Shown piece by piece: positions 17,546 through 26,689 of a stretch of DNA of 64,000 nt (position 1 is the stretch's first letter; each line of letters starts with the position of its first letter). Location: assembly GCA_963737745.1 (NCBI GenBank), contig CAVTTR010000002.1, forward strand, positions 310,001-374,000. The letters are read 5' to 3'. Source of the DNA: Bog-473 sp963737745. Its GTDB lineage: Bacteria; Actinomycetota; Acidimicrobiia; Acidimicrobiales; RAAP-2. Both the position numbers and the translations under genes were made by a program. The notes beneath the pieces are model-generated. The model ran no database searches, had not been told where the DNA came from, and worked only from the letters and a program-made list of their open reading frames with translations.

Positions 17546-19112
17546 CGCGGCAGTCCTTCCGGCAGAGGAGATCGCAGCAAATGAGACGAGGTGAGACTGG
17601 CGCGCTTCGCCAGCTGGCTACATCGGCGTTCTCAGAGACCGGCAGTGTGCGGGTCGGGCTCTTCGCAGGGCGCTTTCGGCGCACCATCGTTTCGGCCGCA
17701 TCAATGTCGTGGATTGTCAGAGAGAACACGGTGGCGGCCAAGGCGAAGGCGGCGGATGCAACGAAGGCCAGGTGGTAGGCCCGAAGGTTGGGATGCGAGA
17801 CGCCACCAGCGGCCTGGGTCGATCCGATGCCGATGAGGACCGTCGAAATTATGGCGACACCCACGGCACTGCCGACTTGGCGTCCCGTGTTGAACAGAGT
17901 CGAGGCCCGCCCCGTATCGGCCGGCGAGATCATGGCAAACGAGGCTGCCTGACCCGGGACGAAGATCTGCGCCACGAGCAGTCCCAGCAAGAACATGAGG
18001 CCCCTGATCAACCAAAGGTTTGTGGTCAGGCTGATCTGCGTGAGCAGCAGCAAGCCCCCGGTCAGGCCAAGTAGGCCCAACGTGATGTGCCGGCGTGGGC
18101 CGAGCCTGGGGTAGATCAGGCGACTTGCGAACTGGGCACCGATCATGACGCCGAACGCCTCAGGAAATGTCGACAGTCCCGACTGCAGTGCGCTGAGCCC
18201 ACGGGCGTCTTGGAAATAGAGCGGGATCAGATACAGCGTTCCCAAGAAGGCGGCGGATACCAAGAAGATGACGCCGCTGGACGATCGAAACAGACGGGCC
18301 GACAGGAGGCGAAGGTCCACCATCGGATGGGGTGTTCGAAGCTCGACGATCACCATGACCACCAGGAGCGCGACTCCGGCGACACAGGTCACGATCACCG
18401 GCGTCGAGGACCAATCTTTGAGCGGTCCCTCGGATACCCCGTACATCAGCAGGCCCAATCCGGCCCCGCCCAGCATGAAACCGGGGACATCGAAGACGCC
18501 GGCATCTTGTGGCGCCGACCGCTCTAGGCAGAGCGTCCCGAACGTCACGGCGGCGATTCCGATGGGGAGATTGACGAAGAAGACCCAGCGCCAGGAGAGG
18601 TCGGTGACGAGGAGGCCGCCCAGTACCGGTCCGATGGCGGGAGCGAGGGTGGTCCCGACGGTGAGGATGCTGGCCGCCCGCACCCTCTCCGAGGGAGGAA
18701 AGACCCGGAAGAGCATGGCCATGCCCACCGGGGCCAACATGCCGCCCCCGGCTCCCTGAATGACGCGGAATATCACGAGCTCGGCCAGGTTCTGGGCCAA
18801 TCCGCACAGGACCGAGCCAACGGTGAAGACGACGATGGCCGACATCAGAACCCTCTTGCCGCCAAAACGGTCGCCCAGCCAGCCCGAGGCGGGAATGAAG
18901 ACGGCCAGGCTCACGAGATAGGCAATGACGATCCCGTCGACGGCGGTCGGGGCGATACGAAAATCACGGCCGATCGTCGGCAGGGCCACGTTGACGATCG
19001 TGATGTCCATGATGTTCATGAACATGGCAGAGACGAAGACGGCCCCTACGGCGACTTTTTGGTTGATAGCGATTGCTGGCACGTGCTGATTTATCCCTGA
19101 CCGTGAGGACAC
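17439..19112 (-). CDS. DHA2-family MFS multidrug efflux transporter
   Basis: 557 residues in this frame, 14 predicted membrane segments. Family signatures: MDITIVNVALPTIGRDF in TM1, the loop GWLGDRFGGKRVLM between TM2 and TM3 and motif C-like LAPAIGPVLGGLL in TM5. Membrane sequence ends near ETMVRRKRP; the last about 80 residues are Arg/Cys-rich, unlike the family, and overlap the LOG gene, so a frameshift near 17600 probably hides the true stop. GTG 19112 is used; GTG at 19082 is possible. Confidence 0.85.
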   Translation of the reverse strand: MSSRSGINQHVPAIAINQKVAVGAVFVSAMFMNIMDITIVNVALPTIGRDFRIAPTAVDGIVIAYLVSLAVFIPASGWLGDRFGGKRVLMSAIVVFTVGSVLCGLAQNLAELVIFRVIQGAGGGMLAPVGMAMLFRVFPPSERVRAASILTVGTTLAPAIGPVLGGLLVTDLSWRWVFFVNLPIGIAAVTFGTLCLERSAPQDAGVFDVPGFMLGGAGLGLLMYGVSEGPLKDWSSTPVIVTCVAGVALLVVMVIVELRTPHPMVDLRLLSARLFRSSSGVIFLVSAAFLGTLYLIPLYFQDARGLSALQSGLSTFPEAFGVMIGAQFASRLIYPRLGPRRHITLGLLGLTGGLLLLTQISLTTNLWLIRGLMFLLGLLVAQIFVPGQAASFAMISPADTGRASTLFNTGRQVGSAVGVAIISTVLIGIGSTQAAGGVSHPNLRAYHLAFVASAAFALAATVFSLTIHDIDAAETMVRRKRPAKSPTRTLPVSENADVASWRSAPVSPRLICCDLLCRKDCRGAPTAQCRRLLRVAPWEQSRVRCRGRWPRDRSWRP

Positions 19113-19200
19113 TGGTTTGAGACCTGCGGCACGCGTGCATCGCGCCGTGCCGTTACCCCGACCCTATGCGGCAATCGTCGTGCGCCGGTGATGGCCTCGT

Positions 19201-19575
19201 CTAGAGGTGATGCGCCGTCTCCTGCAGGACGATCCCATTCCCATCTGGATCGTCGAAGGTGACAAACCGTCCCCATGGCGCGGCCTCGATGTCCCCGATG
19301 TGCACTCCTTTCTCACGCAAGGTCGCAATGTCGCTCTCGAGCGCGTTCGTTTCGAGCACGGTCCCCTTCGATGTGCCGGGCGCCATGGTGGGGAACCACG
19401 TCACCAATGTCATCGACGTCGCGGCACCAACGGGTCGCACCTGGACCCAGCGCATGTGGGGGCCCATTTCCGTATCCGCAAGGAGTTCGAAGCCCAGGGT
19501 CTCTACGTAGAAATCTCGGGCGCGGTCCTGATCGGAGACGGGGAGTGAGAACAGCTGAATCTGGGATATCGGCAT
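19201..19575 (-). CDS. VOC / glyoxalase-like protein
   Basis: 124 residues with two beta-alpha-beta-beta-beta modules: IQLFSLPVSDQDRARDFYVE, then HIGDIEAAPWGRFVTFDDPD and GNGIVLQET. The glutamate of the last strand, a usual metal ligand, is present. ATG 19575 is chosen because the fold begins at residue 4; the longer frame to 19713 would overlap the ParA-like gene promoter. Substrate unknown. Confidence 0.82.
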   Translation of the reverse strand: MPISQIQLFSLPVSDQDRARDFYVETLGFELLADTEMGPHMRWVQVRPVGAATSMTLVTWFPTMAPGTSKGTVLETNALESDIATLREKGVHIGDIEAAPWGRFVTFDDPDGNGIVLQETAHHL

Positions 19576-19650
19576 TGGGCCATTTTCGGCCAACGATGGC
19601 GTTGCATCAAACGAATTCTCGCAGGCAGGCCTGGTCGTAGACTCCTGCCC

Positions 19651-20424
19651 GTGGCCAAAGTCATCGCGGTGGCGAATCAAAAGGGGGGCGTGGCCAAAAC
19701 GACCACCGTGCACTCCCTAGGCGTGGCACTGGCCGAGCAGGGCAAGCAGGTGCTCATGGTGGACCTCGATCCCCAAGCCTGCCTCACCTACTCGTCGGGG
19801 ATCGACCCCGATGCGCTGGATGCCTCGTTGCACGACGTCCTGGTGAGGCGGGCCAAAGTGGCCGACGTCTCCCGGATGGTTCCGGGCATTGAGGGGCTGA
19901 CCGTGGTACCCGCCACGATCGACCTGGCCGGGGCCGAGGTGCATCTCCTCAGTCGTACCGGGCGAGAGCACGTCTTGGCGCGAGCCCTGGAGCCCGTCTT
20001 GTCCGAGTATGACGTGGTGCTCATCGACTGCCCTCCCTCGCTGGGAGTGCTCACCATCAACGGCCTGACCGCGGCAGAGGTGGTCCTGGTGCCGCTGCAG
20101 TGCGAGGCCCTCAGTCAACGAGGAGTCGGTCAGCTTCTCGAGACCATCGAGGACGTGCGCCAATTCGCCAACGAGCAGCTTCGTGTGCTCGGGGTCATCC
20201 CCACCATGTACGACGGGCGCACGACGCACGCCCGCAAAATTCTCGGAGAAGTGGGGGAGCGTTACGGCTTACGCGTCTTCGATCCGCCCGTGCCGAAGTC
20301 AGTTCGCTTTGCCGAGGGTCCCGAACTCGGTCGCTCCGTGCTGCAGCACGCGCCCTCTTCCGTGGGTGCCCTGGCGTATCGTGCCCTGGCCACCCAGGTC
20401 TACGCCTCATTGCAGGAACCTTGA
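19651..20424 (+). CDS. Orphan ParA/Soj-family ATPase
   Basis: 257 residues. Deviant Walker A KGGVAKTTT, Walker A' MVDLDPQ and Walker B VVLIDCPPSLG are intact, as are the ParA-type GRTTHARK and PKSVRFAEG. Members form ATP-dependent gradients that position chromosomes or protein complexes. There is no ParB beside it. The neighbour, two bases after the stop, encodes a zinc-ribbon protein, so a non-segregation role is plausible. The GTG start gives MAKVIAVANQKGG, the standard N terminus. Confidence 0.9.
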   Translation: MAKVIAVANQKGGVAKTTTVHSLGVALAEQGKQVLMVDLDPQACLTYSSGIDPDALDASLHDVLVRRAKVADVSRMVPGIEGLTVVPATIDLAGAEVHLLSRTGREHVLARALEPVLSEYDVVLIDCPPSLGVLTINGLTAAEVVLVPLQCEALSQRGVGQLLETIEDVRQFANEQLRVLGVIPTMYDGRTTHARKILGEVGERYGLRVFDPPVPKSVRFAEGPELGRSVLQHAPSSVGALAYRALATQVYASLQEP

Positions 20425-20426
20425 CG

Positions 20427-20841
20427 ATGGCAGGAGCGAAGAGCGAGGAGCAACGCGACCCCTTGGGCAAGCGCGCGCTCTACGGGGCGCCGTCGGCGAC
20501 GGCCAACACCGAAGCGCCGTTGGTGCTGCCGGTGGGAAAGCGAGCACTGTACTCAGCTACCCAACGACGAATGGATGGGAAGGACGGTGCGGCGGGCGCA
20601 GGTGCGGCCGGACGTGGTTCGTTCACCGTGCGCTGTCAGCGCTGTGGCCAGACATCGCATGTGGGTCTCCTCCACCTTCTGATCTTCCAAATTCCCGGTC
20701 GGGGTGTGGTTGCCGCGGGGCAAGTTCGATCGCCGCATGACCTGTCCCTCGTGCCGCAAACGCTCGTGGTGCAGCGTCACACTCGGCCGTCACCGGCGAA
20801 CTGCCGACCATCGATCGGGGCACTGCCGTAGAACTCGCTGA
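20427..20841 (+). CDS. Zinc-ribbon protein with two GKRALY motifs, co-transcribed with ParA-like ATPase; frameshifted
   Basis: Starts two bases after the ParA-like stop. The N-terminal half is disordered and carries the motif GKRALY twice (DPLGKRALYGAPSA and LPVGKRALYSAT, about 30 residues apart). The C-terminal half has two Cys pairs, VRCQRCGQTSHVGLLHLLIF and, in another frame after a shift near 20690 (one extra A in CAAATT), RRMTCPSCRKRSWC, together a treble-clef or ribbon. Corrected length is about 138 residues, ending at 20841. The repeated basic motif may be the contact site for the ATPase; that is inference. Confidence 0.65.
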
Positions 20842-20876
20842 AGCCGACCGGCGCTGACCGGTAGAGACGAGCGCAG

Positions 20877-21989
20877 TCAGGTCAGATAGAACTTCACCGG
20901 CACGCCGGATTCACGCACCACGCGTCCTCGCTTCTCGAGCAACATGAGGTGAGCCAGCGTTTCGCCATTGGCGGCTCGCTGCATGTAGTCATGGTAGGAA
21001 TCGAAGGGCCGTGACCAAGTGAGGTTCACCGTGATCTCCCAGCAGGAGCTCCCAGGAGCCTTCTCGAGGGCGTCCTCTATTTCGCTCAGGCGGTCGTCGT
21101 GGTGAGCGATCAGCGCATCGACGCGATCCTCGAGACCCGAAAAGCGGTATTCGTGGGCCGGGAAGACCTCATCGGTTCGCAGCGCCCGCACCTTGGCCAA
21201 TGACTCGAGATACTCGCCCAGAGGGTTGGCGAACTGTTGCGAGTGAAAGGAGATGTTCGGGGTGATCCGGGGTAGCACGTGGTCGCCCGACAGCAGCAGG
21301 CTCTGCCGGTCCGAGTAGAGGCAGATGTGTCCAGGCGAGTGGCCCGGTGTCCACACGGCCTTGAAGTCCCAACCCGGGAGGTCGAGCGGCTGATCGTCTT
21401 CGATGAGGCGATCGGGCTTGACCACACTCATGGTTGATCTGAGCTCCATCGATGCGAACGCCAAATCGGGCAGCTTGTCTTGGGGGACCCCCGAGAGATT
21501 GAGGAGCTCCTGCATGTCGTCGACCAAGTCGTCGGGCTCGTCATAGCGAGACTCGAGGAGCTCCGCATCGGCCGGATGCAGGCCGACCCACGCCCCCGAG
21601 GCCTCCCGCACGCGGCCGGCTAATCCGTAATGGTCGGCGTGGATGTGTGTCACGACAACGGCCTGAACGTCGCTGATCGAACCACCGGTTTCGGTCAATC
21701 CGGCATTCAAGGCATCCCAGGCATCGTCGGTGGGCCAGCCGGCATCAACGAGTGCAATTCCGTTGTCCAACTCGAGCACGTAGACCGAGACGTATCGCAA
21801 AGGATTATTCGGGATGGGAACCGGAATGGACCACATGCCGGGTCGGACTTTTTCCACGGGAGGCAGGACGTTGCGGTCCCACGCTTCCTTCTGGGCGGTG
21901 CCAGTGACGGTGAACACAGGGGCGACCGTAATCGAGCCCACTGACGGAAAGCCAAAAATCGGCCCTGGCGTGGCGATGAAAGTGGCCAC
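20877..21989 (-). CDS. MBL-fold metallo-hydrolase
   Basis: 370 residues. The metal-binding motif THIHADHYG, the downstream ligands in WTPGHSPGHICLYS and GDHVLPRITPNIS, and AHEYRF define a glyoxalase-II-like MBL hydrolase; the C-terminal winged-helix-like tail resembles LACTB2 relatives. GTG 21989 is the furthest start and includes about 35 poorly conserved residues; the family core begins at EAWDRNVLPPVEKVRPGMWS, so an internal start is possible. Substrate unknown. Confidence 0.85.
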   Translation of the reverse strand: MATFIATPGPIFGFPSVGSITVAPVFTVTGTAQKEAWDRNVLPPVEKVRPGMWSIPVPIPNNPLRYVSVYVLELDNGIALVDAGWPTDDAWDALNAGLTETGGSISDVQAVVVTHIHADHYGLAGRVREASGAWVGLHPADAELLESRYDEPDDLVDDMQELLNLSGVPQDKLPDLAFASMELRSTMSVVKPDRLIEDDQPLDLPGWDFKAVWTPGHSPGHICLYSDRQSLLLSGDHVLPRITPNISFHSQQFANPLGEYLESLAKVRALRTDEVFPAHEYRFSGLEDRVDALIAHHDDRLSEIEDALEKAPGSSCWEITVNLTWSRPFDSYHDYMQRAANGETLAHLMLLEKRGRVVRESGVPVKFYLT

Positions 21990-22073
21990 TTTGTGGCCAC
22001 TTCGTGCCGGGGACCGCCGAGGGTTTTCGACCGCCGGTGGCTCGCCGGATCCGCCGCGACTACGTTGACAGGT

Positions 22074-22104
22074 AGTTGACGTTGACGTGAACTGCTCCTA
22101 GATT
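22074..22104 (+). promoter_or_regulatory. Promoter with overlapping operator-like inverted repeat for the tandem efflux operon
   Basis: -35 TTGACG (22076-22081), 17-base spacer, -10 TAGATT (22099-22104). A 9-2-9 inverted repeat, AGTTGACGT-TG-ACGTGAACT (22074-22093, eight of nine pairs), covers the -35 and spacer. The MerR gene at the end of the operon is a candidate regulator. Confidence 0.55.
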
Positions 22105-22277
22105 CTGACCATCAGAAAGCGCACGCAGACCTCAACCAATGGAACTTCCCCCTACGGCGACACCTCGGTGGCGGCGCCGCCTCCCACTTCGGCCGCCGCT
22201 CGGCCGTTGAGCGGCACCCCGTACGGGTTTCCGACCGCTACAAGTGGATTGCCCTGGTCAACACCACCGTAGGCGTC

Positions 22278-23972
22278 TTGATGGTGACGATCGACGGCTC
22301 GATCGTCCTCATCTCCATGCCCGACATCTTTCGGGGCATCGGGATCGACCCGCTGAAGCCGGGCAACACCTTCTATCTGCTGTGGATGATTCTCGGTTTC
22401 CTGGTGGTGACCAGCGTGTTGGTGGTGAGCCTCGGGCGCTTGGGCGACATGTACGGCCGGGTCAAGATTTACAACCTCGGCTTTGCGCTGTTCACGTTTT
22501 TCTCGCTCTTACTCACGATTACCTGGTTGACGGGGACCAAGGGCGCCCTGTGGCTGATCATCATGCGTCTCTTCCAGGGAGTTGGTGGAGCCATGCTCTT
22601 CGCCAACTCCGGCGCCATCATCACCGATGCCTTCCCGGCCAACCAACGCGGTATGGCGCTGGGGATCAACGGGGTCGCTGCGACCAGCGGGACATTCATC
22701 GGCCTGGTGCTGGGCGGCCTGTTGGCTCCTATCGACTGGCGGCTGATCTTCCTGGTCTCCGTGCCTATCGGCCTGTTCTGCACGGTCTGGGCGTACACCA
22801 TGCTCCATGACCTCCGACCACCGCACAAGACGTCGATCGACTGGCCCGGCAATGTGACGTTCGCGCTGGGCCTCATTTTGGTCATGGTGGGGATCACCTA
22901 CGGCATTGAGCCCTATCACGGCCACACCATGGGTTGGACGAGCCCGGAGGTCATCGTCGAACTATCCATCGGCGTGGGCCTGCTGCTCGCCTTCTCCATA
23001 ATCGAGCTACGTACCGCCGAGCCGATGTTCCGCCTGCGGCTGTTCCGTATCCGAGCCTTCACCGGCGGGGTTTTGGCCAGCTTCTTGTCCGCCGTGGGCC
23101 GGGGCGGACTGATGTTCATGCTGATCATCTGGCTCCAGGGAATCTGGCTACCCCTGCATGGCTACAGCTTCGCCCGCACCCCCTTGTGGGCTGGCATTTA
23201 CATGTTGCCGCTCACCGTTGGCTTCCTCATCGCCGGTCCGATCTCGGGCATACTCTCGGATCGCTACGGCGCCCGACCCTTCGCCACAGGCGGGATGCTG
23301 TGTACCGCCGGCGCCTTCGTCCTCCTGGACCTTCTTCCGGTCAACTTCAGCTACTGGACGTTCGCTCCCTTGCTCCTTCTCATGGGCATGAGCAATGGGC
23401 TCTTCATGTCTCCCAACCGGGCCGGGGTGATGAACAGCCTCCCGGCCGACGACCGGGGAGCCGGATCGGGCATGATGTCGACCTTCCAGAACTCAGCCCA
23501 GGTGCTCTCCATCGGGGTCTTCTTCTCGCTCATGATCGTGGGGCTGTCGTCTGTCCTCCCCACCAGCATGTACCAAGGTCTCGTCCGCCAAGGGGTGCCG
23601 CCGCACGTGGCTCACCAGGTCGCCCAGCTCCCACCCGTCTCGACCCTGTTTGCGGCATTCCTCGGTTACAACCCAATGCAACACCTGCTTGGCGCGTCGG
23701 TGTTGGCCCACCTTCCACCAGGACGAGCCGCTGTCCTACAAGGTCGTTCGTTCTTTCCCAATCTGATCTCCGCTCCGTTCCGAAACGGGTTGCACACGGC
23801 CTTCGATTTCGCCATCGGCGCATGTCTCGTGGCCGCCGCGGCCTCGTGGATGCGTGGAGGGCGCTACGTCCACGACGAGGGGTCGCTCGGACCGTCTGAG
23901 GGCGAGGAGAAGGTCGAAGAGCCGTTCGCCAGCGACCTGAGCGCGGCGTATGTCGCGGCGGAGATCGACTGA
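22278..23972 (+). CDS. DHA2-family MFS efflux transporter, first of a tandem pair
   Basis: 564 residues in this frame, 14 predicted membrane segments; TM1 has LMVTIDGSIVLISMPDIFRG, with GRLGDMYGRVKIYN and FANSGAIITDAFPANQRGMA further on. The first half of TM1 (DRYKWIALVNTTVGV) lies upstream of 22278 in the same frame but without a usual start codon, so the true start is upstream, probably ATG 22139 joined by a one-base shift near 22200. It is clearly paralogous to the next gene along the whole length, and only six bases separate them. Confidence 0.88.
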   Translation: MMVTIDGSIVLISMPDIFRGIGIDPLKPGNTFYLLWMILGFLVVTSVLVVSLGRLGDMYGRVKIYNLGFALFTFFSLLLTITWLTGTKGALWLIIMRLFQGVGGAMLFANSGAIITDAFPANQRGMALGINGVAATSGTFIGLVLGGLLAPIDWRLIFLVSVPIGLFCTVWAYTMLHDLRPPHKTSIDWPGNVTFALGLILVMVGITYGIEPYHGHTMGWTSPEVIVELSIGVGLLLAFSIIELRTAEPMFRLRLFRIRAFTGGVLASFLSAVGRGGLMFMLIIWLQGIWLPLHGYSFARTPLWAGIYMLPLTVGFLIAGPISGILSDRYGARPFATGGMLCTAGAFVLLDLLPVNFSYWTFAPLLLLMGMSNGLFMSPNRAGVMNSLPADDRGAGSGMMSTFQNSAQVLSIGVFFSLMIVGLSSVLPTSMYQGLVRQGVPPHVAHQVAQLPPVSTLFAAFLGYNPMQHLLGASVLAHLPPGRAAVLQGRSFFPNLISAPFRNGLHTAFDFAIGACLVAAAASWMRGGRYVHDEGSLGPSEGEEKVEEPFASDLSAAYVAAEID

Positions 23973-23978
23973 AGTTCG

Positions 23979-25751
23979 TTGTCCACCAACGGCCGCCATC
24001 CGCGAAGCGTCGAGCGCAAGACGGACCGCTCGGAGGAGCGTTACGGCTGGGTCGTATTGACGAACACGACAATGGGCGTGCTCATCGTCACGATCGATTC
24101 TTCGATCGTGCTCATCGCAATGCCGGCGATCTTTCGGGGGATCCACCTCGACCCGCTAGGTCCTGGCAACAGTTTCTTCTTCTTGTGGATGATGCTCGGC
24201 TACCTCATTGTGACCAGCGTTCTCGTGGTCACATTCGGTCGAGTCGGCGACATGTTCGGCCGCGTTCGGATGTACAACCTCGGGTTCCTCATCTTTACGC
24301 TGGCGTCGATTGCGCTCAGCGTCGACTGGATGACGGGCCGCTCTGGCGCGACCTGGCTGATTGCCATGCGGATCGTGCAGGGCGTGGGCGGAGCGTCTGT
24401 ATCGGCGAACTCTGGTGCCATCATCACCGATACGTTCCCCGCGAACCGGAGGGGAACGGCGCTCGGCATCAACAACGTGACAAGCATTGCGGGGCGGTTC
24501 TTGGGCCTCGTGGTCGGGGGGATCCTGGCCACGATCGACTGGCGACTCGTGTTTTGGGTCTCTGTTCCCTTCGGGGTGTTTGGAACCCTCTGGGGCTATT
24601 TCAAATTAGAGGAGCGTGGCGTTCGAAAGCCGGCCCAAATCGACTGGGCCGGCAACATCACATTTGCCATCGGACTGGTATTGGTCATGATCGGCATCAC
24701 CAACGGCATACAGCCCTATGGCGGAGACGTCATGGGGTGGACGAATCCAAAGGTCATCGGCGAGATCCTGATCGGCTTGGCTTTTCTCGGCGTGTTCACC
24801 GCCATCGAGGCACGAATTCCCCATCCGATGTTTCGGCTCCAACTGTTCCGGATCCGGGCCTTCACATTCGGCTCGCTCTCGAGCTTTCTCGCCGCACTGG
24901 CGCGGGGCGGGCTCATGTTCATCTTGATCATCTGGCTGCAGGGGATCTGGCTGCCTCGTCACGGCTACAACTTCGCCTCGACACCTCTGTGGGCAGGTAT
25001 CGCCATGCTGCCGCTTTCGTTGGGGGTGGTGGTGTCGGGACCATTGTCCGGTTACCTGTCTGATCGCTATGGCGCACGTCCCTTCGCCACCGGCGGCATG
25101 CTCATGGCCGCACTTTCGTTCGTGTTGCTGCTGGCGCTACCGATTGACTTCAACTACGTGGTGTTCGCCATCGTTCTGTTCCTGAGCGGCATCGGTACCG
25201 GTGCCTTCGGATCTCCCAACCGGGCCGGGGTGATGAACAGCCTGCCGCCCGAGTCCCGGGGCGTCGGAAGCGGCATGAACACCACGTTCCAGAACTCGGC
25301 TCAGGTTCTGTCGATCGGTGTCTTCTTTTCGCTCATGATCCTCGGCCTGGCCACCGATCTCTCGCACGCCCTGTTCACCGGATTGCGCTCGCATGCCGTG
25401 GCGGCCGGAACGGCAGCGCACATCGCACATCTGCCTCCGGTCTCGGTTCTGTTCGCCGCCTTTCTGGGGTACAACCCCATCAAGCACCTGGTTGGCGCCA
25501 AGGTGATCGCGAGCTTGCCTCACGCCGCCGCGGCGCAACTCACGGCACGCTCGTACTTCCCGTCGCTCATTTCGGCGCCCTTCCGGTCCGGACTTCGCGA
25601 AGCGTTCCTCTTCGCCACTGTTGCCTGTCTCATTGCGGCCGCCACCTCTTGGTCCCGGGGGGGACGGTACGTTCACGTCGATGAGCAACCGGCGCTCGAG
25701 GACCAGGTCGCAGTGGAAGATCTCGTTGTCGACGAGGCGAACGTCGTATGA
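23979..25751 (+). CDS. DHA2-family MFS efflux transporter, second of a tandem pair
   Basis: 590 residues, 14 predicted membrane segments. Aligns end to end with the preceding gene: VTIDSSIVLIAMPAIFRGIH, GRVGDMFGRVRMYN, NSGAIITDTFPANRRGTALG, SPNRAGVMNSLPPESRGVGS and FPSLISAPFRSGLREAFLFA have direct counterparts. TTG start six bases after the first gene. The stop overlaps the MerR start by four bases (ATGA). Two related pumps in one operon could form a heteromer or reflect a duplication with divided substrates. Confidence 0.92.
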   Translation: MSTNGRHPRSVERKTDRSEERYGWVVLTNTTMGVLIVTIDSSIVLIAMPAIFRGIHLDPLGPGNSFFFLWMMLGYLIVTSVLVVTFGRVGDMFGRVRMYNLGFLIFTLASIALSVDWMTGRSGATWLIAMRIVQGVGGASVSANSGAIITDTFPANRRGTALGINNVTSIAGRFLGLVVGGILATIDWRLVFWVSVPFGVFGTLWGYFKLEERGVRKPAQIDWAGNITFAIGLVLVMIGITNGIQPYGGDVMGWTNPKVIGEILIGLAFLGVFTAIEARIPHPMFRLQLFRIRAFTFGSLSSFLAALARGGLMFILIIWLQGIWLPRHGYNFASTPLWAGIAMLPLSLGVVVSGPLSGYLSDRYGARPFATGGMLMAALSFVLLLALPIDFNYVVFAIVLFLSGIGTGAFGSPNRAGVMNSLPPESRGVGSGMNTTFQNSAQVLSIGVFFSLMILGLATDLSHALFTGLRSHAVAAGTAAHIAHLPPVSVLFAAFLGYNPIKHLVGAKVIASLPHAAAAQLTARSYFPSLISAPFRSGLREAFLFATVACLIAAATSWSRGGRYVHVDEQPALEDQVAVEDLVVDEANVV

Positions 25752-26224
25752 GCAGTGTTCCCGCATCAATCGTGCAGGGGGAGGTCCTTCGCATCGGCGA
25801 GTTGGCGACGCGGGCCGGCGTCACGACGCGCACGCTGCGCTACTGGGGAGAGATCGGTCTCGTACAGCCCACGAAGCGTCTCGGCTCGGGTGAGCGGGTC
25901 TATTCGTCCGAGGAACTGGAGCGGGTCCTTCACATCCGGGAGCTCCAAGAGCTGCTCGGTCTGCCACTGGCCGAGATCCAAATCGTGCTGGAATCCGAAG
26001 ATGCCCTCGAGCGTGTGCGAAAGGCCCGGCGGGCCAGCGAGACAACAGCTCTCCGGCTCGAGTTGTTGGACAACGCCATCCAATCGCACGCACGATTGAT
26101 CGAGAAGATCGATGACCGATTGAGTCGCATTGCCACCTTTCGTGATGAGTGGGTGCAGCGAATCGATCGGATGAAGGCCCGTGCGGTTGAACTCCGATCC
26201 GAGCAGGAATCGGTGACTGACTGA
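25748..26224 (+). CDS. MerR-family transcriptional regulator
   Basis: 158 residues. N-terminal winged helix LRIGELATRAGVTTRTLRYW and EIGLVQPTKR, followed by HIRELQELLGLPLAEIQIVL and a long C-terminal coiled coil for dimerisation. No conserved cysteine cluster, so it likely senses an organic compound rather than a metal. Translationally coupled to the second pump; probable local regulator of the tandem efflux operon. Confidence 0.9.
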   Translation: MSSVPASIVQGEVLRIGELATRAGVTTRTLRYWGEIGLVQPTKRLGSGERVYSSEELERVLHIRELQELLGLPLAEIQIVLESEDALERVRKARRASETTALRLELLDNAIQSHARLIEKIDDRLSRIATFRDEWVQRIDRMKARAVELRSEQESVTD

Positions 26225-26305
26225 GGGGCTGGAGTACAGATGGCGCCCGCCGGGCGACCGCTATACTTCCCTGGTCGGATGCCTTTGAGGGCTGCACTTC
26301 ATACG

Positions 26306-26379
26306 TCGGGCTGCCGGGATTTGAACCCGGGACCTCCTGCTCCCAAAGCAGGCGCGCTGCCAAGCTGCGCTACAGCCCG
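26306..26379 (-). tRNA. tRNA-Pro (TGG anticodon)
   Basis: Minus-strand cloverleaf: acceptor CGGGCTG/CAGCCCG, D-arm AGCGCAGCTTGGCAGCGC, anticodon arm CCTGC-TTTGGGA-GCAGG with anticodon TGG, T-arm CCGGGTTCAAATCCCGG, discriminator A. CCA is not encoded. Confidence 0.95.
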
Positions 26380-26689
26380 TTGTGATGATCCTGCCTCACA
26401 GTCTGACACCGACAATGCGACCCCGAGATCGCTGCCTTTGAGGAAGGATCGGTAATCGTACCGGCCTGACCTACATATGGCCACGATGGATTCCACGTGG
26501 AGCGGCTGATAAGGCTTTTGGGGGCGCCTTCCGGGTTAGCATCCCTCTCGACTCGACGGTCCGACTGGACCGGGCCGCGTCGAAGCATTGTCGATCGAGT
26601 TGGCTCCGGGACCTTCGAGCCCACGACGAGGAGTAACCACACGTGGCATCATCCTGGGTGAGCGGAACTTCTCACCACGCCTGGTCAGC

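Noticed and set aside
19651..20424. ParA-like gene as a chromosome parAB locus near oriC
   Set aside because: There is no parB, gidB/rsmG, rnpA or dnaA nearby; the partner is a zinc-ribbon protein instead.
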